This document shows positions 1 to 5,594 of a stretch of DNA of 7,810 nt, one piece after another. This DNA is from Rubritepida sp. (GTDB lineage: Bacteria; Pseudomonadota; Alphaproteobacteria; Acetobacterales; Acetobacteraceae), in assembly GCA_014376425.1 (NCBI GenBank), contig JACMRO010000574.1, positions 1-7,810 of the forward strand, in the 5' to 3' direction. How positions within the stretch are numbered: position 1 is the stretch's first letter; every line of letters starts with the position of its first letter. The notes beneath the pieces are model-generated. The model was not told where the DNA came from and did not search any database. It worked only from the letters and a program-made list of their open reading frames with translations. The position numbers were made by a program, and so were the translations under genes.

Positions 1-681
1 CAGCACCTGGTCGTAATGCCGCCCGACGCCCGAGCGCCCGACGCGCACGCCGGGCAATTGCAGAAGCGGATCGCCATCCATGTCGCGCTCGGCCGGCGGC
101 GCCACGTATCCCACCATATGGGCCAGGTGCTCGCCCTCGGGGTAGAGCCGCGTGGTGCCGACGTCGATCAGGATACCCGGCAAATCGGGCGCATTGACCT
201 CGATGCGCGCCATCTCCTCCCAGGACAGGAATTCGCGGATGATGGTCGGCACGAAGCGGCGGCGGCGGCGCAGTTCACGCTCGACGCGGGCGCGCTCGGT
301 TTCGGTCAGCGGCACGATGCGGCCGAAGGTCTCCAAAGTGGCGCCAATATCCTGGGTCTGCTCGGCCACCAACAGGACGCGCCAGTTCAGCCGGTTGCCG
401 GCCACGACCAGGCCGTTGCGGTCCAGGATGCGGCCGCGCGGCGGGCTGAGCAGCCGCGCCGACAGCCGGTTCTCCTCCGCCAGGGTGGCGAAACGGGCGC
501 CCTCATCAACCTGCAGCTTGTGCAGCCGGTAGCCCAGGAAGCCGAAGGCGCCGAGCTGGATGCCGCCCAGCACCAGGGCGCGCCGGGTGAAGACCGACCG
601 CCGCTGCTCCTCCTCCCGCTTCACCCCGCGCATCGAGAAGCCGGCCAGCCCGCTCTCGCGCTTGCTCCATGGCATCCTCAC
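1..681 (-). CDS. mrdA: Penicillin-binding protein 2 (MrdA), N-terminal part, cut by window edge
   Basis: This is the N-terminal 227 codons of the elongation-specific peptidoglycan transpeptidase PBP2, an inner-membrane protein with a large periplasmic part that crosslinks lateral wall as partner of RodA and MreBCD. Visible features are a basic cytoplasmic N-terminus, one membrane anchor at about residues 34-51, the PBP dimerisation-domain hallmark PPRGRILDRNG at residues 80-90, and a second conserved block, RLYPEGEHLAHMVGYV, at about 178-193. The catalytic SxxK, SxN and KTG motifs would lie beyond the left edge, so integrity cannot be judged. I chose the GTG start at 681 because GGGAGG lies 8 nt upstream (690-695) and the GTG overlaps the stop of the preceding small ORF as GTGA. 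The ATG two codons later (673-675) is the alternative. The frame is open to base 1. Identification is firm from the motifs and the mre context. Confidence 0.95.
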   Translation of the reverse strand, partial: MRMPWSKRESGLAGFSMRGVKREEEQRRSVFTRRALVLGGIQLGAFGFLGYRLHKLQVDEGARFATLAEENRLSARLLSPPRGRILDRNGLVVAGNRLNWRVLLVAEQTQDIGATLETFGRIVPLTETERARVERELRRRRRFVPTIIREFLSWEEMARIEVNAPDLPGILIDVGTTRLYPEGEHLAHMVGYVAPPAERDMDGDPLLQLPGVRVGRSGVGRHYDQVL

Positions 682-794
682 AGCGCGATCCTCCCGGCCA
701 CGTCCTGGCCGGCGGACTTGAACCGGGCGTCCGATGCGGGAAGCGGGTGGCCGGATAGCACGCGGCCATGACGGGGGGTGCGCGGCTTCTTCAT
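678..794 (-). CDS. 38-aa basic small protein between mreD and mrdA, function unknown
   Basis: This small ORF, starting MKKPRTPRHG and ending VAGRIAL, fills the whole gap between mreD and mrdA. Its ATG overlaps the mreD stop as ATGA and its TGA overlaps the mrdA GTG as GTGA. GGAG lies 8 nt before the ATG (803-806), a good Shine-Dalgarno position. The peptide is rich in Arg/Lys/His in its first third, has no hydrophobic segment and no signal peptide, so if made it should be cytoplasmic. I do not recognise it. The perfect fit at both ends argues for a translated cistron that couples mreD to mrdA. It may instead be only a coupling leader, or a chance open frame in G+C-rich DNA. The phase differs from both neighbours (all three genes use different frames). 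Confidence 0.55.
   Translation of the reverse strand: MKKPRTPRHGRVLSGHPLPASDARFKSAGQDVAGRIAL
690..695 (-). promoter_or_regulatory. Shine-Dalgarno GGGAGG for mrdA
   Basis: GGGAGG on the minus strand sits 8 nt before the GTG at 679-681 but 14 nt before the in-frame ATG at 673-675. It therefore favours the GTG as the mrdA start. It lies inside the 3' end of the 38-aa ORF, consistent with ribosomes re-initiating after that ORF ends. Confidence 0.55.
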
Positions 795-1330
795 GCTTCC
801 GACTCCGCCAGGGCGCGGTGCGCGCGGGACAGCAGCCAGGCGAGGCAGGGATAGATGCCGATCGAGATCGCCGCCTGGTGCAGCCCCGGGCTGGTCGGCG
901 GCAGCCGCCAGTCCAGCAGCCCCTGCAACGCCCAGGCCAGCGCGGCGGCCCCTGCCGCCACGCCGCAATAGATCATCCAAACCGTGCCGAACCCCTGCCG
1001 CGCCACGAAGCCGCGGAGGCGCAGCGCCGCGCCATGCGCCGCCAGCAGTACCAGCACGCCCGAGGCGAAGGGTGCGTGGGCCAGCAGGTCCTGCGCCACC
1101 CCCAGCCCGAACACCGCCGGCGGCGGCATCGCCGCGGGGCGAAACACCGTCCAGAAGAAGACGCAGGGCAGGCACAAAGCCATCACCAGTCCCGGCGCAC
1201 CCACCGGCACCGCGCCCGCAATCATCAGCACCAGCGTCGCCATGGTGGGAAAGGCGCCGCGCATGATGGCATCGACCCGCCGCAGCAGGCCGGTTGGCGG
1301 CTGTATCCGCCCACGAACCGGGGGCTTCAT
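791..1330 (-). CDS. mreD: Rod shape-determining membrane protein MreD
   Basis: This is a 179-aa polytopic inner-membrane protein of the elongasome, linking MreC to PBP2/RodA. About five to six hydrophobic segments can be seen, roughly at residues 27-44, 46-64, 71-90, 91-108, 116-138 and 150-169. The segment GLGVAQDLL...PFASG (75-91) resembles the family's conserved G-x-x-x-D-L...P-F-G loop. Length is close to the usual 160-180 aa. The first 25 residues are basic and cytoplasmic in character. The ATG overlaps the mreC stop (ATGA) and no clear ribosome site precedes it, so translation is probably coupled to mreC. MreD is poorly conserved in sequence, so the call rests on topology, that loop and its position after mreC. 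Confidence 0.9.
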   Translation of the reverse strand: MKPPVRGRIQPPTGLLRRVDAIMRGAFPTMATLVLMIAGAVPVGAPGLVMALCLPCVFFWTVFRPAAMPPPAVFGLGVAQDLLAHAPFASGVLVLLAAHGAALRLRGFVARQGFGTVWMIYCGVAAGAAALAWALQGLLDWRLPPTSPGLHQAAISIGIYPCLAWLLSRAHRALAESEA

Positions 1331-2190
1331 CGCCGCTGGCGCGGCTCGGGGCGGGCGACAGCTTCGGGCGGCAGGATGCCGGACAAGCCGAAATCAAACA
1401 GCCGCACGATGTCCAGCCGGTCCAGCCGCGCGAACAGCTCGACCTCGGGCGCGCCGCTTTCCGTCCAGCGCACCACCCCCACTGGCAGGCCGGACGGGAA
1501 GGCGCCGGCCTCGGCCGAGGTCACCACCCGGTCCCCCTCGCGCGGTACCTGGCCCTCGGGCCAGTGCTGCAGCCGCGGCCGGGCCGCGTTGTTGCCGACC
1601 ATGATCGCCCGCGCCCGGCTGTTCTCCAACGTCACCGGGATCCGGCTGTTGATGTCGGTGGCCAGCAGCACCCGGGCCGAGCGGCTGCCTACCTCGGTCA
1701 CCCGCCCCACGAAGCCGCGTTCATCCAGCGCCACCTGGCCCTTGCGCGCCGGCGTCTGACTGGCGGTCGCCAGCAGCACGGCGCGGGCGTAGGTGCCGCC
1801 GCCATCGGCGACCACCCGGCTGGTGAAGAAATTGGGTGCCGGGTCGGGGATCCACGCCAGTTGCCGGCGCAGCATCGAATTCTCCGCCTCCAGCGCCAGG
1901 GCGGTGGCCTGCCAGCGGTGCAGCCGGTCATTCTCCTCGCGCAGGCGGGCATTCTCGCCGCGCATCTCCCACAGCTGGCCGGCGTCGCGCACCAGGTCGC
2001 GCACTGCGCCCACCGGCTCCTGCGCCACTGCCCAGACCGGGCTGAGCAGGTCAGCCAGCGCCATGCGCGCACGCTCGATCAGCAGCGCATCGGCCTTGCC
2101 GAGCAGCATGGCCCCAAACGCGGCTGCGATCAGGACAGGCAGCGAAAGGCGCGACAGCACCTGACGCAAGGGAATGCTGAGTCGGATCAA
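1327..2190 (-). CDS. mreC: Rod shape-determining protein MreC
   Basis: This 287-aa bitopic inner-membrane protein forms periplasmic filaments and activates PBP2 within the elongasome. The layout is typical: a short cytoplasmic N-terminus, one membrane helix at about residues 14-32, a coiled coil at about 65-112 (the ENARLREENDRL stretch), then the two-lobed beta domain at about 120-265, with the conserved VVTSAEAGAFPSGLPVG block at 222-238. The C-terminal tail is basic and Pro-rich. The start is a TTG at 2188-2190. An in-frame TGA four codons upstream rules out a longer protein, and the N-terminus it gives (IRLSIPLRQ) is like that of related MreC proteins as I recall them. A GTG ten codons further in is the fallback. 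The ribosome site is weak (GGAT only). It lies 29 bp after mreB and overlaps mreD by 4 bases. Confidence 0.95.
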   Translation of the reverse strand: MIRLSIPLRQVLSRLSLPVLIAAAFGAMLLGKADALLIERARMALADLLSPVWAVAQEPVGAVRDLVRDAGQLWEMRGENARLREENDRLHRWQATALALEAENSMLRRQLAWIPDPAPNFFTSRVVADGGGTYARAVLLATASQTPARKGQVALDERGFVGRVTEVGSRSARVLLATDINSRIPVTLENSRARAIMVGNNAARPRLQHWPEGQVPREGDRVVTSAEAGAFPSGLPVGVVRWTESGAPEVELFARLDRLDIVRLFDFGLSGILPPEAVARPEPRQRR

Positions 2191-2219
2191 TGGGTTATCC
2201 GGTCAGGGGTTAAGCTGTC

Positions 2220-3263
2220 TCAGTACATGCTCGTGAGCACTTGGCGAAGCCGCTTGATATCCTCCAGCGCGCGCCCGGTGCCGAGTGCGACGCAGTTCAG
2301 CGGCTCTTCCGCCACCACCACGGGTAATCCTGTCGCATCGCGCAGCACTTCGTCCAGCCGATACAGCAACGCGCCCCCGCCGGTCAGCACAATGCCCTTG
2401 TCGACGATGTCCGCGGCCAGTTCGGGCGGCGTGTTTTCCAGCGCCACCTTCACCGCTTCCACGATCTGCGTCACCGGCTCGGCCAGGGCGAAGGCGATCT
2501 CGCGCTGACTGACGGCGACTTCGCGCGGCACGCCGTTCATCAGGTCGCGGCCCTTGACCTCGGTGTAGGCGCCCTCGCCCTCATCGGGCGGTGCCGCTGC
2601 GGCGCCGATCCCCATCTTGATCCGCTCGGCCGAGCTCTCGCCGATCAGCAGGTTGTGGGCGCGGCGGATGTAGCTGATCACCGCCTCATCCATCTTGTCG
2701 CCGCCCACGCGCACCGAGCGGGCATAGACGATGCCACCCAGGCTGATCACCGCCACTTCAGTGGTCCCACCGCCAATATCGACGACCATCGAGCCGGAGG
2801 GCTCGGTCACCGGCAGCCCAGCGCCGATCGCGGCCGCCATCGGCTCTTCGATCAACAGTACCTTCCGTGCGCCCGCGCTTTCGGCGCTTTCCTGGATGGC
2901 GCGGCGTTCGACGGCGGTGGACCCCGAAGGCACGCAGACGATGATCATCGGCGAAGCAAAGCTGCGGCGGTTATGCACCTTGCGGATGAAATGCTTGATC
3001 ATCTCCTCCGCCACCTCGAAATCGGCGATCACACCGTCCCGCAGCGGCCGGATGGCGGCGATGTTGCCAGGTGTGCGGCCGAGCATTTGCTTCGCCTCAT
3101 CGCCCACCGCCAGCACCTGCTTGCGGCCGCGAATGTCGGCGATGGCAACAACCGACGGTTCATTGAGGACGATGCCGCGACCCTTGACGTAGACCAGCGT
3201 GTTCGCGGTCCCGAGGTCGATGGCCATGTCGGCAGAGAGAAAGCCGAAAAGGCGAGCAAACAT
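2220..3263 (-). CDS. mreB: Rod shape-determining protein MreB (actin-like ATPase)
   Basis: This 347-aa bacterial actin polymerises into membrane-attached filaments that guide lateral wall synthesis. All nucleotide-binding motifs of the actin/Hsp70 superfamily are present: phosphate-1 loop DLGTANT at residues 16-22, the catalytic-glutamate region LIEEPMAAAIG at 137-147, phosphate-2 DIGGGTTE at 162-169, and the adenosine motif LTGGGA at 293-298. The first 12 residues (FARLFGFLS...) form an amphipathic, aromatic-rich stretch like the membrane-binding helix of Gram-negative MreB. Full family length, no defects. The ATG at 3261-3263 has GGAAGG 8 nt upstream (3272-3277). It is first in the mreBCD-mrdA operon, with the likely promoter in the 224-bp divergent region shared with the small lipoprotein gene. 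Confidence 0.98.
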   Translation of the reverse strand: MFARLFGFLSADMAIDLGTANTLVYVKGRGIVLNEPSVVAIADIRGRKQVLAVGDEAKQMLGRTPGNIAAIRPLRDGVIADFEVAEEMIKHFIRKVHNRRSFASPMIIVCVPSGSTAVERRAIQESAESAGARKVLLIEEPMAAAIGAGLPVTEPSGSMVVDIGGGTTEVAVISLGGIVYARSVRVGGDKMDEAVISYIRRAHNLLIGESSAERIKMGIGAAAAPPDEGEGAYTEVKGRDLMNGVPREVAVSQREIAFALAEPVTQIVEAVKVALENTPPELAADIVDKGIVLTGGGALLYRLDEVLRDATGLPVVVAEEPLNCVALGTGRALEDIKRLRQVLTSMY

Positions 3264-3341
3264 GGAGGCAACCTTCCAGCGAGGAGCGGGCTCACCCCCA
3301 TGGATGGCCGGGAGCGAGTCAAACGTTCATGTAAGGCCGGA

Positions 3342-3370
3342 CGGTTAAACCGATGCGCGGCCGTACTCAA
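3342..3370 (-). promoter_or_regulatory. Possible sigma-70-type promoter of the mreB operon
   Basis: On the minus strand TTGAGT (3365-3370) is followed after 17 nt by TAACCG (3342-3347). The -35 matches the TTGACA consensus at four positions and the spacing is ideal, but the -10 is weak (three of six). The -10 is embedded in an 11-bp perfect palindrome, CGGTTAAACCG (3342-3352), which could be an operator or chance. It lies about 80 bp before the mreB start. Proposed by eye only. Confidence 0.3.
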
Positions 3371-3420
3371 GGGGCAGGCTGTAATCCATAGACCAGGCCG
3401 GGGCGCATAGCCGCTTGACC

Positions 3421-3444
3421 GGCCGCGGCTGCCATCAGCCGGCC
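3421..3444. repeat. Imperfect inverted repeat upstream of the glycine-zipper lipoprotein gene
   Basis: GGCC-GC-GGCTG (3421-3431) can pair with CAGCC-GGCC (3436-3444) around a CCAT loop, with a two-base bulge on the 5' side. It follows TTGACC directly and ends about 43 bp before the start codon. It may be an operator or a hairpin in the 5' untranslated RNA. There is no T-tract, so it is not a standard terminator. In DNA this G+C-rich such repeats also occur by chance. Confidence 0.3.
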
Positions 3445-3487
3445 ATGGTTTGGTGGCAGTTTATCCATCTTAAGAAGGACAACAGCA

Positions 3488-3736
3488 ATGCGCGCCTCAC
3501 TACTACTCCCCGCAATCCTGCTGCTCGGCCTCGCCGCTTGCGGCAACACTCCCCTGCAGCGGGCAGGCTCGGGCGGATTGATCGGCGCCGGTGCCGGTGC
3601 CGGCATTGCCGCAATCGCCGGCGGCCCGGTGCTGGGCGGGGCGTTGCTGGGTGGCCTGGGCGGCGCGGCGATCGGTGCGGTGACAACGCCGACAACGGGT
3701 TACGCTCGGCCACGCCGGCGCGGCTATAACGACTGA
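3488..3736 (+). CDS. Small glycine-zipper lipoprotein (82 aa)
   Basis: This is the only plus-strand gene in the window. Residues 1-17 form a lipoprotein signal (Arg, then a Leu-rich core) ending in lipobox L-A-A-C with Cys18 as the lipidation site. The next residue is Gly, not Asp, so outer-membrane sorting is expected by the enterobacterial Lol rule. Residues about 28-65 are an uninterrupted Gly/Ala-rich stretch with repeated GxxxG spacing (GLIGAGAGAGIAAIAGG and GGALLGGLGGAAIG), the signature of glycine-zipper domains found in SlyB/OmpA-associated lipoproteins. The tail is short and basic (ARPRRRGYND). AAGAAGGA 8 nt upstream supports the ATG. It diverges from mreB and converges on LP3 with an 18-bp gap. 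Exact function unknown; a membrane-inserting or oligomerising envelope role is inferred. Confidence 0.85.
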   Translation: MRASLLLPAILLLGLAACGNTPLQRAGSGGLIGAGAGAGIAAIAGGPVLGGALLGGLGGAAIGAVTTPTTGYARPRRRGYND

Positions 3737-3754
3737 ACCAGCCGGGGCACGGCC

Positions 3755-4378
3755 CTACCGATCGGTGCCGCCACCAAGCCCGACGGTGCTGATTCCGACA
3801 ATGCTTCCCTCGGCCCGCAGGATGCTGTTATTCCAGCCGCGGTCGAGGTCCAGCCGCGCCATCTCGTCCCTCAGTGACACGGTGGCCTGGGCGGCTTGTG
3901 GCAACCCGCCCATGTCGGCCAGTCGGTCGAGCGGCGGCAGGCCACCGGGGCGCACCAGCGGGGCGAGTGCGCTGCGCGCCGCGGGCTCATTGCGCGCGCG
4001 CAAGGCTTGGCTGGTGGCCAGCAAGGCACTGACCGCGGTAGCTGGCGGGACGCTCTCGGCCATGCCGAGCGCACCCCGCGTCTCGCGTCGCGCTGCCACC
4101 AGCTGGAACCGTGCCGCCTCGGGCACTGCCGCCAGTTGTGGGTCGGTGCGCAGCGCGTCGGTCATGTATTCCAGCCGGGCCACGGCCAGCGCCATCTCGG
4201 CCGGCTGACCGTTCAGGGCGCGGCCGCCATCCCCGAAGGCCCGCACCAGCGCCTCGGCGCCGGACCGCACCGGATCACCGGCCATGGCCAGGCCGCCGGG
4301 CGGCGCCTGTGGCCGCTGCGTCAGCTCGGCGCAACTGGCCAGGCAGGCCAGCCCAGCCAGCAGTAGCGCCCGGCTCAA
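3755..4378 (-). CDS. LP3: lipoprotein of unknown function, divergent third member of tandem family
   Basis: This 207-aa predicted lipoprotein has signal residues 1-15, lipobox L-A-S-C and Cys16 followed by Ala-Glu. The mature part is Ala/Leu/Arg-rich and looks helical. It shares a spaced pattern with LP1 and LP2: AGDP-x-R soon after the Cys, an A-R-L-E-Y segment with a nearby DP, and a C-terminal LxRLAxM...P motif. This suggests a diverged paralogue. It also has an extra C-terminal piece (about 182-207, GWNNSILRAEGS..., ending GGGTDR). The start is TTG at 4376-4378, overlapping the LP2 stop as TTGA. GGAGG lies only about 2 nt before it, too close for normal use, so coupled re-initiation is likely; no better start exists before the signal peptide. 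Family not recognised. Confidence 0.8.
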   Translation of the reverse strand: MSRALLLAGLACLASCAELTQRPQAPPGGLAMAGDPVRSGAEALVRAFGDGGRALNGQPAEMALAVARLEYMTDALRTDPQLAAVPEAARFQLVAARRETRGALGMAESVPPATAVSALLATSQALRARNEPAARSALAPLVRPGGLPPLDRLADMGGLPQAAQATVSLRDEMARLDLDRGWNNSILRAEGSIVGISTVGLGGGTDR

Positions 4379-4953
4379 CCCCTCCGGCCGCCGCCGGAGC
4401 GCCGACCATTCAGGCGATCCTGGTCGGTTCGGTTCAACTCACCTTCCGCCGCCGCCATGGCCGCCGCAGCCTGCGGCATGGGCGGCATGGCGGCCAGCCG
4501 CAGCAGCGTCGCCTGGCCGTCGGGGAACGCCAGCGCCGGCAGCGCGCGCACTGCACCGGCGCGGTCGCCGGCCCGCAGCGCGCGGTGCGCTCCGTACAAG
4601 CCGTCCACCACTGCCTGCGGCGGCGCGCCGGGCGCCACCAGCAATGCCGCGTGCAGCTCCGCCCGCGCCAGCGCCAGCTGACCATTCAGGGTGGGCGCGT
4701 AGCTATAACGTGGGTCCTGCGGGATCGAAGTAGCCAACCATTCCAGATTGGCCGCCGCCCGCGCCGCCACCGCCGGATCGGCCAAGCCACCGGGATTATT
4801 GAAGGCGTAGGCGGTGCTGAAAATGGCCGAACGCGTCGGGTCGCCGGCGCCCTGCACCGCATCGAAGGGCAGCGACGCGGTGGGCCCTGGCGCCGCCGCC
4901 GGCACGCAGGCCAGAAGCGGCAGGATGGCCAGGAGCGATAATGAATGGCGCAT
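4375..4953 (-). CDS. LP2: lipoprotein of unknown function, second member of tandem family
   Basis: This 192-aa predicted lipoprotein has signal peptide MRHSLSLLAILPLLA, then Cys16. The mature protein carries GAGDPTRSAI, a strikingly conserved block YAFNNPGGLADPAVAARA (about 49-66), then E-W-L-A and PQDPRYSYAPT, the helical A-x-x-E-L-H-A-A-L region, and A-P-P-Q-A-V-V-D-G-L-Y-G-A. It ends in a Gly/Arg-rich tail. By eye more than half of the positions match LP1. The ATG at 4951-4953 gives an N-terminus parallel to LP1 (MRH) and has AAGAAG 6 nt upstream (4960-4965). An in-frame ATG seven codons earlier (4972-4974) overlaps the LP1 stop as ATGA but lacks a ribosome site. Predicted anchored in the envelope facing the periplasm. 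Function not recognised. Confidence 0.85.
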   Translation of the reverse strand: MRHSLSLLAILPLLACVPAAAPGPTASLPFDAVQGAGDPTRSAIFSTAYAFNNPGGLADPAVAARAAANLEWLATSIPQDPRYSYAPTLNGQLALARAELHAALLVAPGAPPQAVVDGLYGAHRALRAGDRAGAVRALPALAFPDGQATLLRLAAMPPMPQAAAAMAAAEGELNRTDQDRLNGRRSGGGRRG

Positions 4954-4970
4954 GATGCTCTTCTTTCGGT

Positions 4971-5543
4971 TCATGGCCGGCCGCCGCCGGGTCCGCCGCT
5001 ATTGTCGTTCTGCCGTTCCTGCTCGAAGCGTAGCTGCTCGCGCTCGGCCTGGGCCGTGGCCACAGCGGTCAGAGGCATCGGGCCCAGCGCCGCCAGCCGC
5101 GCCAGCGTGGCCTGCCGGTTGGGGAAGACTGCCGGTGACAGGGCATCGGCCGCGGCCCCTGGCTGGCGCGCGTTCAATGCGCGCGAGGCGCCGTACAGGC
5201 CCTCCACGACGGCCTGCGGCGGGGCGGTCGGCGCCACGCCCAATGCGGCATGCAGCTCATCGCGCGCCGCCGCCATCTGGCCAGCGACGGTGGGGGTGAA
5301 GCTGTAGCGCGGGTCCTGTGGCAAGTTGACCGCGAGGTATTCCACCTGTGCCGCAGCGCGGGCGACCACTGCGGGGTCAGCCAGGCCGCCCGGATTGTTG
5401 AAGGCGAAGGACGAACCGTAGATCGCTGCCCGCATCGGGTCCCCAGCGCCCACCACCGCATCGGCGGGCAGTGAGGCGCCAGGCATCAGGGGGCCGCAGG
5501 CGATCAATGGCAGCAGCAGAGAGGTGGCCAGAAGGTGGCGCAT
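4971..5543 (-). CDS. LP1: lipoprotein of unknown function, first member of tandem family
   Basis: This 190-aa predicted lipoprotein has signal peptide MRHLLATSLLLPLIA and Cys16 followed by Gly. The mature sequence parallels LP2 along its full length: GAGDPMRAAIYGS, FAFNNPGGLADPAVVARA, VEYLA, PQDPRYSFTPTVAGQ, ELHAAL, APPQAVVEGLYGASRAL, and L-A-R-L-A-A-L-G-P-M-P, ending in a Q/E/R-rich helix and a Gly-Pro-rich tail (SGGPGGGRP). No catalytic motif or membrane segment follows the signal. AAGGAG 6 nt upstream (5550-5555) decides the start at 5543 over an in-frame ATG 16 codons earlier that has no lipoprotein-like N-terminus. It lies 51 bp after the carbonic anhydrase gene and is the first of three related genes, so it may be read from the same transcript. 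Function not recognised. Confidence 0.87.
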   Translation of the reverse strand: MRHLLATSLLLPLIACGPLMPGASLPADAVVGAGDPMRAAIYGSSFAFNNPGGLADPAVVARAAAQVEYLAVNLPQDPRYSFTPTVAGQMAAARDELHAALGVAPTAPPQAVVEGLYGASRALNARQPGAAADALSPAVFPNRQATLARLAALGPMPLTAVATAQAEREQLRFEQERQNDNSGGPGGGRP

Positions 5544-5549
5544 GGAAGT

Positions 5550-5555
5550 CTCCTT
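5550..5555 (-). promoter_or_regulatory. Strong Shine-Dalgarno AAGGAG for LP1
   Basis: AAGGAG on the minus strand lies 6 nt before the ATG at 5541-5543. It fixes the LP1 start at the MRH signal peptide and is the strongest ribosome site in the lipoprotein cluster. Confidence 0.75.
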
Positions 5556-5594
5556 TTCTGGCAAGGTGGTGCCGCGCCCAAGCCACGGCAATCC

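Larger units (their letters stand above)
3264..3487. other. Divergent intergenic region between mreB and the small lipoprotein gene
   Basis: This 224-bp stretch separates two divergently transcribed genes, so it should hold promoters for both. On the mreB side I see the candidate -35/-10 pair and the CGGTTAAACCG palindrome. On the lipoprotein side there is a lone TTGACC (3415-3420) with no matching -10 at normal spacing, an inverted repeat (3421-3444) and the ribosome site AAGAAGGA (3472-3479). No protein-coding segment is convincing here: the open frames crossing it are extensions of shadow frames. Confidence 0.6.

Noticed and set aside
678..1397. 239-codon minus-strand frame covering mreD in another frame
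   Set aside because: Its upstream part only shadows mreD. Only the last 38 codons, which lie outside mreD, are considered plausible and are reported as the small ORF.
1294..2508. 404-codon plus-strand open frame antisense to mreC and mreB
   Set aside because: The translation is compositionally odd and spans the mreB-mreC junction on the opposite strand. It is a shadow of the codon bias of the real genes.
3744..3774. GGCAC...GTGCC inverted repeat at the convergent junction as a bidirectional terminator
   Set aside because: The stem is only 5 bp with a long loop, there is no T-tract on either side, and it runs into the LP3 coding end.
4760..5440. Near-identical DNA segments in LP1 and LP2 as a possible insertion-sequence or recombination repeat
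   Set aside because: The similarity follows the shared protein motifs codon by codon, so it is explained by gene duplication. There are no terminal inverted repeats or target duplications.
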